Below, one piece after another: positions 11,706-22,700 of a DNA stretch of 64,000 nucleotides. The notes below the pieces were generated by a model, which was not told the DNA's origin, ran no database searches, and worked only from the letters and a program-made list of their open reading frames with translations. Location: NCBI GenBank assembly GCA_016584305.1, contig JACEEZ010000170.1, positions 295,001 through 359,000 on the forward strand, read 5' to 3'. A program made the position numbers and the translations under genes. Source of the stretch: Chionoecetes opilio (lineage: Eukaryota > Arthropoda > Malacostraca > Decapoda > Majidae). Each line of letters begins with the position of its first letter. Position 1 is the first letter of the stretch.

Positions 11706-11782
<77 letters not shown>

Positions 11783-11870
11783 CTTGCTACAATAAAAATA
11801 ACTTAGTTCCCGCTAAAATCTGGAGAGAGAGAGAGAGCCGAGCGAGCGAGAGAGAACGAGAGAGAGACAT
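11706..11870. repeat. (GA)n microsatellites
   Basis: GA array 11706-11778 and a shorter imperfect one at 11822-11870 with GCGAGCGA interruptions. Confidence 0.9.
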
Positions 11871-12535
11871 TCCACCTAGTGACGTAGTTCTGCTCTGCGC
11901 GTAGGTTGAGCATTCTTTGGTCGACCAAGGTTGAGGTGTGAATGAATTGGTGTAGCTCGTTGCCGCCAGCCGATGAGAGTGATGCAAACAATTCTAGGTG
12001 GATCACGGTACCAAAGACTGTCTTTTGAATCTTGATATCTTGAATCTGAATTATAATTGCGACGTTTTTCAATTTTGGCTTCGTTTTCCAAGAAATAAAA
12101 CGACAATATTGTATTTTCCACTATTATTTGTTTTGTCACGAAGTTTTTTTTATTACTTCATTGACAAACTGCTTCTCAAACAAGTGAAGATAAATCACAG
12201 TAACTTAACAACATACTCCGGGCCAAGAACCTGCATGTATACTGTGAAACATTTATTGGCAGACAATTTTCTCAAGTTCCCCATCACTGTAGAAGCCTTA
12301 AAGAAGAAAGAAAACAATAATTCTCCTCACCAATCACACTTTCAAACACCAATTTCGGCGTACCAAACTGTGAATGACAACAACGAGTGATGTGAAATTC
12401 TGATCACTAGCCTAGTTTTCTTATTTGAATGTTCACTTTTATCCAAATTATTTCCTATTTACCTTATACTATATCCTTCCCCCCCTAACACACTCCATTG
12501 TTCCCAGAGCTGGGCTCTGGTTACCAACATTTAAG
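11871..12535. other. No gene recognised
   Basis: AT-rich single-copy-looking sequence, present again with many small differences at about 22720-23350 in copy 2. I see no domain or splice structure I would defend. Confidence 0.5.
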
Positions 12536-13015
12536 GTCATTTGTATTTAAATACGTATTTAAATACATTTGTGTATTTAAAATGTATTTATAAATACATT
12601 GGTTGTCATGTATTTAAATACAGTATTTAAATACTTTTATGAGTATTTAAATACATTGTATTTAAATACTTATAATATAAAAATGTAAATACTTTTTTAT
12701 CAGTTAGTTTGGCCATAAACCCGCCCAACTATCTGGCAACCCGGATGTTACAGTGAACCAGTGTTTCCACTTGCAAGGAAATGTCCTGATTGAAGGAAAT
12801 TTAGGCCTGAGAAGGAAATATCTAAGGAAAACCCAAAATTTAAGGAAATCCTAAGGAAATCCATTTTGTTCGGACATGTTAGAATTTGTGTGCACTGAAA
12901 ATGTATTTACAAATGTATTTAAATACAATTGATGTATTTATTATTTAGTATTTAAATACATTCGTAAAATATATTTAGTATTTAGTATTTAAATACATTC
13001 AATGTATTTAGGGCC
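12536..13015. repeat. GTATTTAAATAC palindromic repeat field (copy 1)
   Basis: Many copies of the self-complementary motif GTATTTAAATAC and of TGTATTTA/TAAATACA variants cluster at 12545-12680 and 12900-13010, on either side of a ~200-bp unique core with repeated AAGGAAAT motifs. Such arrays resemble subterminal repeats of hAT-like DNA transposons, with CAGAGCTGGGCTCTGG at 12507 as a possible left end. No transposase is present. A degraded counterpart lies at 23362-23818. Confidence 0.6.
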
Positions 13016-13200
13016 GTACTTTTAAAATCTTTCGCCAGGGTTGGCGAAAGCGTTCGCCAGGCGCTCAGTGATTTCTTACTTTTAAACTCCACGAGCGCTC
13101 CGCCAGGCGCTGCTCCGCCAGGGCTGGCGAAGGAGAAGTATTGGAATAGCTTGGCGAACGAGAGTTCTGGTGAGACGTCCCTCTCACCGGGCGATCAACA
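13016..13200. repeat. GC-rich GCCAGG/CGCCAGG short inverted repeats
   Basis: Repeated TTCGCCAGGGTTGGCGAA-type palindromes and CGCCAGGCGCT motifs. It looks like one end of a MITE; no partner end was found. Confidence 0.4.
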
Positions 13201-13917
13201 TTTTTTGCATTCAGTTTAAACTTTTTACAATACTACTAAGCTTTTCCCGAGTTTGGAAACCTATTGCGACGGTAAATATGTGTATGGCAATTTCTTTCAG
13301 GGAAAAAATAAGTCATGTATATTTTTTTAAAAAACACCATCGGGGTTTCCCCAACGCAGCGGGAAAAGCCCAGACCCCTTCCCCCCCCGAGAGGTGAGGT
13401 TTTTCCCCTTTTCTTTTCCTAAAAATTTTGGTTTAGGGACCATATTGCACAATATAATGTTTTCTTTGGGATGTTTTGGGGGAGGGCATATTTACATTGA
13501 GCTATTCAGAGCCTTCACCCTCATAAGAATTTCATTTGAGACGTGACTATACATTGTGCCCCCGGCCACTAAAATTTTTTATTTCTGTTTTTATATAGAT
13601 AAAAATTAAAATTTTTTATTTTTAAAATTTTCCAGGTTATTTTTTGGGTGATGGCGTCTTTACTTTGGGAGTTATATAAAGACCCCCTCTAAACCCTCAT
13701 ACTTTACACGTAAAGGACGTGTTTATAATGGGTGTGCTCCCGACACTGTAAATTTTTTTATTTGGTAAATTTTTACACTAGGACCAAAATTTCTCTACAC
13801 CTTTGGGATTGGTTTCTGTTTCCCTTAAATAGTTTTTAAAAGAAACTTTCCCTTTTCAATGAGTTTCCGTCGCAAATCACTATTTTGGGAGATATAAGAT
13901 GTTTTTAGGGGAAAGGG

Positions 13918-14424
13918 GTGCAGCCCATTCGTTCACAAGTTGTTTCGTACACCAGTAGTTTTAATGGGGGGGCCCAAAAAATTTGTTTCGTAGTCTATAT
14001 AAAACCCAAAGGGCGTTTCGTACACTCACTCAGATTTTAAAATTTTTACTACTAGGGGGTTACGAAACGACATCACATATTTTACGAAAAAACTAAAAAA
14101 ATAAAGTGTACGAAAAACTAAAAAAAACCTGTATACAAAACCCCCTTGTAACATATAAAGAAATAAAAATTTAACGGGAACCAAAAAACCCTACTGTTAC
14201 AGGGTTTTTCGTCCCCAAGGTTTTGTTAAAAAATTTGTTTCGTACACTGATTTTGAGTTTTGCGTACATACGATGCGTTTCGAAAATTTAAGTAGTAAAG
14301 TTCAACTCTGAGTTGGGGTGTACAAAACGACTAGGGTTTTCCCATAAGACTACGAAACAATTTTTTTGGTTGTACAAAATCTACTGGTTTTCAAAATGAC
14401 TTGTGAACGAATTGACTGCATCCC
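13918..14424. mobile_element. TTTCGTAC-rich inverted-repeat MITE
   Basis: Ends are inverted repeats around ATTCGTTCACAAGT (13928 on +, 14398-14415 as complement). The interior has repeated TTTCGTACAC/GTACGAAAC motifs in both orientations. Relatives are at about 15784-16012 (left part) and 61590-61822. No coding capacity. Confidence 0.65.
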
Positions 14425-15284
14425 TCCCATACACCCCCCTTCCTAGGGGAGGGGTATACACTCATTAACCTAACCCCATTTTTTAACCTAACAAAAATTA
14501 TATCCCCAAAAAAGTAATGATTTGCGATGGAAGCTCATTGAGAGAAAGTTTCCTAGAATACAATAAGGTAAAAAAAAACCATGCCCCCAAATTGGGTGGG
14601 GAAAATTTGGTCCAAAGTGTAAAATATTAACCTTTTATTTTTTTGGGTTTAAATCAAGAAATTGAATGAGTTACAATTTTTGGGTTACAATTAGAAGGGA
14701 AAATATCCCATTTCAATCAATACTCCTATTGAAAAATACCCTACTGTTTAAAAACTAGGGGCCTGTCCCCCCCTGGCCCCCCCTTGCTATTTCACTAACC
14801 TAACAAAATTTTTTAAATTTAGGCTTTAAAACCGGTTTTTGAGGACGCCCTTTTGTCAGGGAATATTTTTTAAAATATTTTTGGGAATTTACTGATATTT
14901 TATTTTTGGGTGATTTATTTTTTTCTTTTTAAAAATTTCACTTACAGATATTTAAATGAATGTTAGATTATTATATTTTTCTTATTATTTTCCAGATTAT
15001 GGACGCACTGCTAGTTTTGGGAAGATTAGAAGTGCTTGATCCAGCCAAAGCAGAATGGATCAGATTCCCCAAGACAAACTGTGAAAGACAAAAAGGGACA
15101 CCCTTTAGATTTTTTTTCCCTGAGCGAGACTGGGGTTGGGAAAATTAAAAATTTGGGTTTGGGTTTAATAAAAATCTGAAAACATTTCCTAAGTTTAATA
15201 TCACAAACCTATATATTGTTTTGTTTTGTAATTGGGTTTAAAGGGGGAAGAGATTAAATGATTAAAAATCACAATTGCCTTTGG

Positions 15285-15640
15285 AATTTTATTGATTGTA
15301 AACATGTTAGGGTTTAAATGGTGAAAATAATTTTAAAATTTTTATCACTGCTGGGAAATCTCTGATAGTGTGTAGCTGTTAGGTTAATTGGGGGAACCCA
15401 ATTTAATGATTTTTTATCACTGCTGAAAATATCTGATAGTGTGGGGCAGGGTTTGGTTTAAATGGTGAACTATTTTAATGTTTATATTTACTGCTGGGAA
15501 AATCTTTATAGTGTGTAGGGAGGTTTTGGGTTTAAAAAGGGGGAAAGATATTTTAAATTTTTAAAATAACACTGGAAATATCTGATAGTGTGTAAGCATG
15601 TTAAGGGGGGGGGGGGGGGATGTTAGGGTTTTAAAAGATG
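15285..15640. repeat. Tandem minisatellite, ~75-bp unit
   Basis: About four diverged units share TTTATCACTGCTGGGAAAT, then TCTGATAGTGTGTAG and a GGTTTAAATGGTGAA-like stretch. A further partial unit is seen near 16240-16320. Sequence quality blurs the unit boundaries. Confidence 0.6.
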
Positions 15641-15783
15641 AATGGGGTTTCTGTTTTTCCTAAATAGATTTGGCAAAAAAAATTTTCTCAAAGAGGGTTT
15701 CCCCCTCGCAAATTAAAAAAATTTCAGAGAGATATAAAAATTTCTTTTAGTAGGGAAAGGGGAGTGGGATAGGGGGCGGGGGG

Positions 15784-16012
15784 CAGTCAGTTCGTACACA
15801 ATTGTTTCGTACACCAGTAGATTATACACCCCAAAAAATTGGGTTTTTATAGTCTAAAATGAAACCCCCCGTCCCTTTTGTACACTAAACTCAGAGTTGA
15901 AAATAGAGTTACGAAACGACATCACGAAGTACGAAAAAAAATAAAAATCTGTTAAAGAAACAACTAAAAAAAACCCGGCTACGAAACAATTTTGTACAAA
16001 CACCCTGTAAAA
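15784..16012. mobile_element. Partial TTTCGTAC-type MITE
   Basis: The left end CAGTCAGTTCGTACACA and following TTTCGTACACCAGTAGAT match the ends of the 61590-61822 copy. The right end is not clear. Confidence 0.5.
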
Positions 16013-16379
16013 CCCATAGGATAGGAAAAAAATTTTAAATCCCACCTTTAACTCACTAAAACCCAACCCCCAAACCTTTTTGACTCACTAACCTAAACCC
16101 TACATTTTAACCATCAAAAAGGCCAAATCCCCCTTAAAAAATGATTATCTTTAAAATTTGGGGGTACTGGAGTATGACGATTGCTGTGTTAGGTTAAGGG
16201 GAAAAAATTAATTCAAAAATACAATTTTCTGGAAGTATAAAAGATCGCCGGGGTTTCATTTTAGGTTAAAATGGTGAATTTATCTTTAATAATATCACTA
16301 CTGGAAGTATATGATATAATATTGTTGCACTTAGATAAGTAGTGAGCGAGTTTAAATTATAAAAATCAGAACTAAACTT

Positions 16380-16690
16380 TGGGAAAAATTTTGGAAGGGG
16401 CATTCACTGATTTCGAGGTCGAAACTTAGTTTTCCGAATAGTTTTGATTTGTTTTTAAGGGAAACTGGCACCGTTTTTTTTTCGGAAAATTTTTTGTTTA
16501 AGGTGTGGGGGTGCCCGCCCCGCCCCCCCCCCGGGAAACCCTTAAATTTCTCCGCTTCGCACTGCCATAGATTGATTAAAATTTTTTTTTTTTTCTTGAT
16601 ATCTGTTACTAAAAACCCAAAATCCACCTTAACCTAATCTAATTTTAAACCCAATTAACAGTTTTAGGCTGAAATAAAGGTAGATTTTTT
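16380..16690. repeat. Dispersed repeat shared with 58440-58745
   Basis: The stretch CTTGATATCTGTTACTAAA, then a CCTTAACCTAATCTAA-like block and GGCTGAAATAAAGGTAGATT parallels 58640-58743 in order and spacing. This copy has homopolymer-type differences. Non-coding. Confidence 0.55.
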
Positions 16691-16849
16691 GGTTTTAAAA
16701 TGTAACACCAATTTTTTTTCAATTGCACCATGGGGAAAAGGGGTTTTAAAATATTCAAAAATGAAAAATTCTACCGATGATTTTTTTTGTTTGTTTTTTT
16801 TGTTTAGAGGATTAAATTTCCCCAGAGCCGTAGTGATCTACCGCGGCAA

Positions 16850-17050
16850 TTTAAGTTTTGGGCCAAGCCACCAAAACCCCCGGGGGGGGGTTCCCCAAAC
16901 CCCCGGCCCAAAACCCGGTACCCATTCACTGCTGAGGGAAGGGGCCCCGGGTTTTTAAAAAAGACCCCCCATCTATCTTTGCTCCGCCCCGGGGGTCTAA
17001 CCCGGGACCCTTTTTGGTTGTGGCCGAGCGTGCTAACCACTATAATAGGA
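16850..17050 (-). mobile_element. tRNA-Val-like SINE, degraded copy
   Basis: The reverse complement shows the TAGTGGTTAGCACGCTCGGC A-box and anticodon region, a GTCCCGGGTTAGACCC B-box region, and the body with AATGGGTACCGGGTTTTGGG. These are the landmarks of the SINE at 1896-2249. Homopolymer changes are frequent, as in the surrounding island. Confidence 0.7.
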
Positions 17051-18775
17051 GTACCCTTGTAAATGTAGGTAAAATCCCAGGACTTTTGAAGCCACCCCCA
17101 AACCCAACTTTTTACCCTATCTTTTCACGGGGTTTTTGGGGTAAATAAGCTTAAAAGGGGTTAAAACAAACGCCTTAGAGAGCAAAATGAAAATATTATT
17201 GCTCGTTAGTTTAGGATGAACGAACTTTAATTATTTTAAAAACAGTACCCGTCCGGAAAAAAGGGAGCTACATGACAATCCGGGATAAACTTGGGAGTTT
17301 TTGTCATTTATGCCCCCCCAAAAACTCCTTGATGAGGTCAATGAGGGATCCCCTTATCCACAGTGGATTTTAGGGGTTGCCCAAAAGAGACAACATCGTC
17401 CTCGTAGCAGTGGTGTCGACTGTAGATGGAAACAAACTTGAAAATTTTCCCCCGATTTTCCCGCCATTTCGCAGAGCAGGGGGGGGGAGAATAGGAGAAG
17501 GTTAGCGCTGGGGGGAACACTCACGGGCCCCCCAAACCCCGGCGTTTGCCCCGGGTTGGCGTAAGCCCGTGTTTTTAAAAATAAGGAAAATTTTCCCGAG
17601 CTTTTGGGGTTGCCTGGCGGAGCATCGGCAAAAAGATCGCCACCCGGGGGGAAAGGTTTTAAAGAAAGGCCCTTTGTGCCCCGCTTTGATTGGGTTTCCC
17701 TTTTTTTTTCCTCTCACAGGGTTTACACATCCACACAAGGGAGAAGAATGTTTGGGTTTAAACCCCCCGCCACCCATCCCCCTCCCCTCCCAGGCCTGCC
17801 AAATCTCCGTACCAAAAAAATTAAGCAGTGGAGACTCTGGGCGCCTCGGGGACCCGAGAGGAAAGACATAGGCCCGTACCCAAGTCATGATGGTTTGGCG
17901 GTTTGAAACCACAACGGCAGACCTTCGCTTTTCCTAAGACCCGGGTAAAAAACCCCGTAATTTGGGGAAAGAAGAGAAAGGGCGCGGTTGGCGGTCAAGA
18001 TTGGAGACAAGGGTATCCCCGTGTCTTCATCAAACCCTTTGATGAATTTTTTTTACATTCCCCAATCTGCAAAGGGATTAAGAGATATGTTAAAAAATTT
18101 CTTGCCAATATGTATTTAAGTATAAGTATAAGATTATTAGGTATTACATATGCGGCAATAAGTGATTTTAGTGACAATAATGAAGGAGGTTCAGGGTAAC
18201 GGGGCGGCTATTGCTTTAGCCGCCGCTGCCATCAAGGTCGCTGCCAGAACCCGCCAGCACATTTGTCGTACCGCATATGTTCACATGAGCGGTAAGAGAA
18301 ACTTACGTATACACGCCTCTACTGTTAATTAACTTCATTAAATATATATATCATCAACTTCATAGCCGATCGCAACGTTTTGTTGATGTTTGTGATGATT
18401 TAAAAGGGGCAAATTCGCTTTATACACTATTTTAGTCGCACTGCTGGTTCCGCAGTTTGAAGCAACATTGTTACCAATACATTGCCGCAGGCGTGAAACC
18501 TCAACCAACCTCCAGTGTCGACTCTCGGTAAAGATACGAAGGTTTTCCGTTCGTCGCTACCTCGCTGTTCGTCGCTCTACCGCCTTCAGCTCTCGGTACG
18601 GGCCATAGAGTTTCAGCTATTAGGGGGGAAGTGAGCTTGTTTGTATCTCGTTTGTGTCTAGTTTAGTTCCTACCTGTTTTTTGTATCTGTTTTTACATCA
18701 TGCTCAGATTTTAGATACGCATATTCCTTTTTGCAGTCTATTACACTATTGGATAATAGGTTAATTTACATACTA

Positions 18776-19032
18776 CCGTCAATAACACTATAGTCGCCAG
18801 TCACTCGCCACTACACTTATGTCGCCAGGTGCCATATATTACGAATTTCTGCATCACTACAGACTTGTATGTGTCACTGAAGACATGTAGTGTGATGTAC
18901 ATAATATAAACTACTGTGCATGCCTCTTAAGTGGCACATACAAGTCTGTAATGATGCAAAAAATCGTAATATATGGCACCTGGCGACATTAGTGCAGTGG
19001 TGAGTGACTGACGACTATAGTGTTTTTGACGG
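18776..19032. mobile_element. MITE with ~105-bp terminal inverted repeats and TA duplication
   Basis: The left end CCGTCAATAACACTATAGTC and the right end (complement of GACTATAGTGTTTTTGACGG) open long inverted arms. The arms include CAGGTGCCATATATTACGA on the left and its complement on the right. TA flanks both ends (18774-18775 and 19033-19034), suggesting a Tc1/mariner-type MITE. Relatives are at 24843-25080 (duplicated copy) and 56259-56749. Non-coding. Confidence 0.8.
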
Positions 19033-19124
19033 TAGAATACTTATCTAATACATTTTACCTCTCGCGTCATGCCCTTATTAATTGATATCTATAAAAACAC
19101 TAATGGTTTCTCTTGTGTGATTAG

Positions 19125-19352
19125 GAATGCGCCGTGACGGGACGGAAGTACACCTTTGGACAGGTGCTCGACAAGGGTCTGAAGTGGGGAGCGATTGTCA
19201 ACACCGTCCTGCCCCCCGCTCCCCTATCCTCCCCCTCCCAGCCTAGAGCCGTCGCCATTTTCTCCCAGAATTGTCCAGAGTTCCCCATATTCCTGCTGGG
19301 GACAATGGCGACGGGGGCGACGCTGTGCACCATCAGTTGCAACTATACGGCA

Positions 19353-19353
<1 letters not shown>
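19125..19353 (+). CDS. Exon of acyl-CoA synthetase / 4-coumarate-CoA ligase-like protein (copy 1)
   Basis: A 229-bp exon bounded by an acceptor (GTGTGATTAG|GAATGC) and a donor (CGGCAG|GTGAGAG, GT at 19354). The peptide begins ECAVTGRKYTFGQVLDKGLK and includes VAIFSQNCPEFPIFLLGTM followed by ATGATLCTISCNYTA. This is the N-terminal region of AMP-binding (ANL superfamily) ligases, where 'TG..YT.GQ', 'NCPEF...' and 'G...T..N..YT' are conserved. Such enzymes activate carboxylic acids as acyl-AMP and transfer them to CoA. The P-loop, adenylate and C-terminal motifs are not in the window, so this is one of several exons. A ~12-residue Pro/Ser insert (PPAPLSSPSQP) before VAIF is unusual. Peroxisomal, mitochondrial or luciferase-like subfamily cannot be decided from this. 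Confidence 0.82.

Positions 19354-19354
<1 letters not shown>

Positions 19355-19437
<83 letters not shown>
19355..19437. repeat. (GA)n immediately downstream of a splice donor
   Basis: The GA array is continuous with the GTGAG of the donor at 19354, so the intron starts as a microsatellite. Confidence 0.95.
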
Positions 19438-19440
<3 letters not shown>

Positions 19441-19678
19441 CATTCACGTATTCAGGGTATTTCCATTTAGGGTATAATCTCCTAACTGATATCGACTGAC
19501 GTTCTCATTGACGACCCACCCACCTTCTTCTCCACCTGATGCTACTGGTTGTTGGTGTTGCAGGCACATCACCACCCACAACACCTTCAGTAGCCTATAG
19601 CTTATCCCTGAGAACGCAACCCGTGATCTGAAACAAGTGGTTGACCCTAACAAATTTTCCATTTCCCAATCCTTTCAA

Positions 19679-19679
19679 N
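19679..19679. other. Ambiguous base (N)
   Basis: The only N I found in the window. It lies between the end of copy 1 similarity (about 19647) and the start of copy 2 (about 19915), which suggests a patched or low-coverage join. Confidence 0.9.
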
Positions 19680-19914
19680 TGGTTGTTTTTTTCTTATTTA
19701 ATTAAAGTTTTTTCAAAATTTTTTTTTTTTTTGTAAAATTAGCATTAGGCCGTCCTACACGCTACATCTGCTGACCTCTTATTTTAGCATAAAGTCCATA
19801 AAAGAGTTACGACTCAATGGACAAAGGCTTTGACATTTTCTCTACATGTATAATAACTTGTATAATATTAAGGCCAATAAAAAAAATTATCAATCAATCA
19901 ATCTCTCTCTCTCT
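19680..19914. other. Spacer between duplicate copies, with non-LTR-like tail
   Basis: AT-rich sequence ending in AATAAAAAAAATTATCAATCA and further CAAT units, like the 3' terminus of a non-LTR element. I see no gene. Confidence 0.5.
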
Positions 19915-20049
19915 CTCTCTCTCTCCCCCCCCCCCCCCCCCCGGTTTTGGGTCCTATCTGACTCATGGCCATTTCGAGTTGGGTCCGAATTGACTCGTGG
20001 CCTAGACGGTTTGAGGCCAAATTAACCTGTGTCCCATATGGTGCGTGGA

Positions 20050-20455
20050 CGAAGTGAACTGATGATCACTTGACCTCAGTACCAATCCCTTGCCGGCGAA
20101 AGGACGGAGCGAAGTATATTACTTTGATATACTTGGGATACCATAAAGGAGATGTAGGAAAAGTTCTTACGGCTAGTAACCAGGGTAGAACAAGAAGTAA
20201 CGGATTCAATCTGGAAAAGCGTAAATTTAAAAAGGAAATAGGGAAAAACTGGTTCACAAAAAGGGTGGTAAATGATTAGGATGGACTCAGTCGTCAGGTG
20301 GTCAGTGCGGAGTCAATAGGGAGCTTTAAAAGGAGGCTGGATAAATTAATGGATGGTTATGAAAGGTGGATGTAGGTAGTGTTAAGAAACAGGAACTACC
20401 ACGTGTAGGTCTCGCGGCCTCTTGTATAGCTTCCATATTTTCTTATGTTCTAAGT
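20050..20455 (+). pseudogene. 3' end of a CR1/Jockey-like retroelement, copy 2
   Basis: Same RT C-terminal remnant as 7740-8180, with FTKRVVND, the same in-frame stop, and GLSRQVVSAESIGSFKRRLD. It differs by a ~16-bp deletion near 20090 and by having one TTCTTATG unit where copy 1 has two. Confidence 0.8.
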
Positions 20456-20892
20456 ATCTTGTCGGTCAATCTAACGGAGATAAGGGCGGGAAAAAGTATA
20501 GTTACTTGCATCCGCAGACCTCATATGTTCAACACTTCCAATTCTTTCTCCTTCCTCACTCTCTTTCATCCCATGTCCCAATACAATACATCCCAATACG
20601 TATTGTCCTAACTTCCTATTAGTACCTTGCTTGATATCTATTAACTATTCTAATATTAGTAACCCTATAGGCAGTACCGCATATCAACTCAACCACAGCT
20701 TCCACATTTATTACTATTAGTGTTACAATTATTATGTTTATTACCATCATTATCATAATCCCTGCGTGTATGTGTGTTTTCGGGGAATGTTTGACTTCTA
20801 TCAGCAATTGCCATGCATTAAATTTACATCTGGTAGATTATTGCTTGTTTCTTTTTTTTCAGGATTGCCGTCGTCATCATAGATAGATAGAC

Positions 20893-21079
<187 letters not shown>

Positions 21080-21205
21080 ATGGACAGCTTCCTGAGGGCG
21101 AAAAGAATCTTCCAAGTCACACGCCCTTTGTTGCGCCCGAGACAGCAAACGCCCCGCCACTCCTGCCGCTGCGTGTGCCAGCACCCACACCCAGCCTGCC
21201 GTCAG
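21080..21205 (+). pseudogene. Second copy of the putative presequence exon, +1 frameshift
   Basis: Matches 8843-8967 but has one extra A in the CAGCAAACG run (about 21148), which shifts the frame after MDSFLRAKRIFQVTRPLLRP. The donor reads CAG|GTAAAG where copy 1 has CAG|GTGAGC. Either this copy is inactive or the indel is a sequencing error. Confidence 0.5.
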
Positions 21206-21212
21206 GTAAAGC

Positions 21213-21249
<37 letters not shown>

Positions 21250-21299
21250 GAGAGAGAGAGATGAGAGAGAGGGGAGAGAGAGAGAGAGAGAGAGAGAGA
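21213..21299. repeat. (GA)n with GATGAGA interruptions
   Basis: Copy 2 counterpart of 8971-9036, again starting within a few bases of the exon donor. Confidence 0.9.
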
Positions 21300-21344
21300 T
21301 AATATATTTAAAAATACAAGCAAGAGCACTCTGATTGCGCATAT

Positions 21345-21660
21345 CTCCACCAAGATATCACAGAGCACCTAACCTCTGATCTTTCTATAATTTATAAATG
21401 GGGCAAAGCAAGCCTTGTTTTGTTCAATGCCTCAAAAACCCAATTTCTTCTCCTATCTAATCTTCTTCTCTTCTTCAACGACACTCAACTGTCTCCCTCT
21501 TCTACAATGAAAATTTTTGGACTGTCCTTTACTAAAAATCTGAACTGGAAATTTCACATTTCATCTCGCGCTAAAACAACTTCTAAGAAGTTAGGTGTCC
21601 TGTGGCGTCTGCGGCCATTTTTTTTCTCTCTCCCTGTTGCTTGCTCTGTACAGTAGTCCG
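21345..21660 (+). pseudogene. Fragment of non-LTR reverse transcriptase, copy 2
   Basis: Same as 9085-9400, ending KKLGVLWRLRPFFF. Here R stands where copy 1 has Q, and R is the more usual residue in this family. It has the same T-run frameshift. Confidence 0.75.
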
Positions 21661-21889
21661 GTGGCAGAGCAGCATATTTCCAGTGAACCTTGCAATGTTT
21701 GGCAACAATCGTTTTTGGGCTTATTTTGATAGGTATTAGTGTCCAGATAAAATTTAGGGTGGGTGGCCACTTGTCACCGGCTTGGCTTTTTCAGAATCCA
21801 CGATGGCCGCCAAGATGACCGCCATATATAATCAACATATAAATTAGGCTGTAACTCCTGTTCTAAGTACAGTAAAAGGATCGAAAAGC

Positions 21890-22502
21890 TCGAAAAGGCT
21901 ACACTCTGGATCAGCTTGGTAAACCCTTGGCAAATATCGTTGAAGTCGCCGAACAAGCAACAGCTTTCATGGGTGCGTGCTATGGCATTACAACTCCCAC
22001 CTCTTCGATGACCAAGATCCGCCAGAAGCAATGGGCACAGAAGACTGGCAAATCGACAGCAGCACCGAAGCTGTGTAGTTTGCCCCCAACTACAGAAGCG
22101 TTTGAGCAGAACGTTCGTAGAGCACACCAACAAGTCGCTCACTGGTACAGTGCCCTGAGTGGGGATCCACCAACTCTCGCTGCAGTGGAACACGGGTGGG
22201 AAGCTGATGACACTAACAAGTGTCATCATCCCTCGAAATATGGAGGACGGTGTATCCTAACGCCCCGGAGCACATTCTCAAGCTGTCAGATGTGGCTGCA
22301 CATCTGAGCGAGCATGTAGAGGTGGAAATGTTGCTGTATGGGGCGCCAACTTCCATGCACGATGTTCTGCACCTGCGGTGGTGGTACTGCTGTTCCAATC
22401 CATTCAACATCACTAAGAGTGCAAAGATCATGCCCATATCCCTGTGACAGCGATGAGGCAAACGACCGAGCAATGGATGTCGACGATGGAGGACGATGAA
22501 TA
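21890..22502 (+). pseudogene. CXC-type transposon-associated protein fragment, copy 2
   Basis: Readable pieces are MGACYGITTPTSSMTKIRQK, then AQKTGKSTAAPKLCSLPPTT, VRRAHQQVAHWYSALSGDPP and the acidic tail near 22480-22500. Only the plus-strand arm exists here; the inverted arm of copy 1 is missing. Frameshifts near 22200-22400 break the cysteine cluster. Confidence 0.6.
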
Positions 22503-22539
22503 GTTCCTAGATATAAGATTTTGGTCCATTGGGCATTAG

Positions 22540-22700
22540 GAGAGAGAGAGAGAGAGAGAGAGAGAGGGGAGGGAAGAAAAGAGAGAGAAAAGAGAGAGAG
22601 GAGAGGACGAGAGAGAGAGAGAGAGGAGTACACTTGCTCAATAAAAAAAACTTAGTTCCCGTTAAAAAACTGTAGAGAGAGAGAGAGCGGCGAGCGAGAG
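22540..22700. repeat. Imperfect (GA)n microsatellites, copy 2
   Basis: GA tract 22540-22626 with GGGAGG and AAAAG interruptions and a shorter one near 22672-22715, corresponding to 11706-11870. Confidence 0.85.

Larger units (their letters stand above)
13290..18050. other. Low-quality-looking sequence island with repeat debris
   Basis: The texture changes sharply: runs of A, T, C and G are expanded or contracted (AAAATTTT, GGGGTTTT, CCCCGGGG clusters), and known repeats inside are recognisable but riddled with homopolymer-type differences. Examples are the TTTCGTAC MITEs at 13918 and 15784, the repeat at 16380, and the SINE at 16850. Cleaner relatives of the first three families exist elsewhere in the window. 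I read this as uncorrected long-read consensus. I see no gene I would call. Most of it is absent from copy 2. Confidence 0.6.

Noticed and set aside
18180..18291. Possible ligase exon (frame starting MKEVQGNGAAIALAAAAIKV with a GCG|GTAAGAG donor)
   Set aside because: The donor looks good, but no acceptor gives a phase joining it to the 8843 exon or the 19125 exon. The Ala-rich peptide does not match AMP-binding proteins. It could be a cryptic exon.
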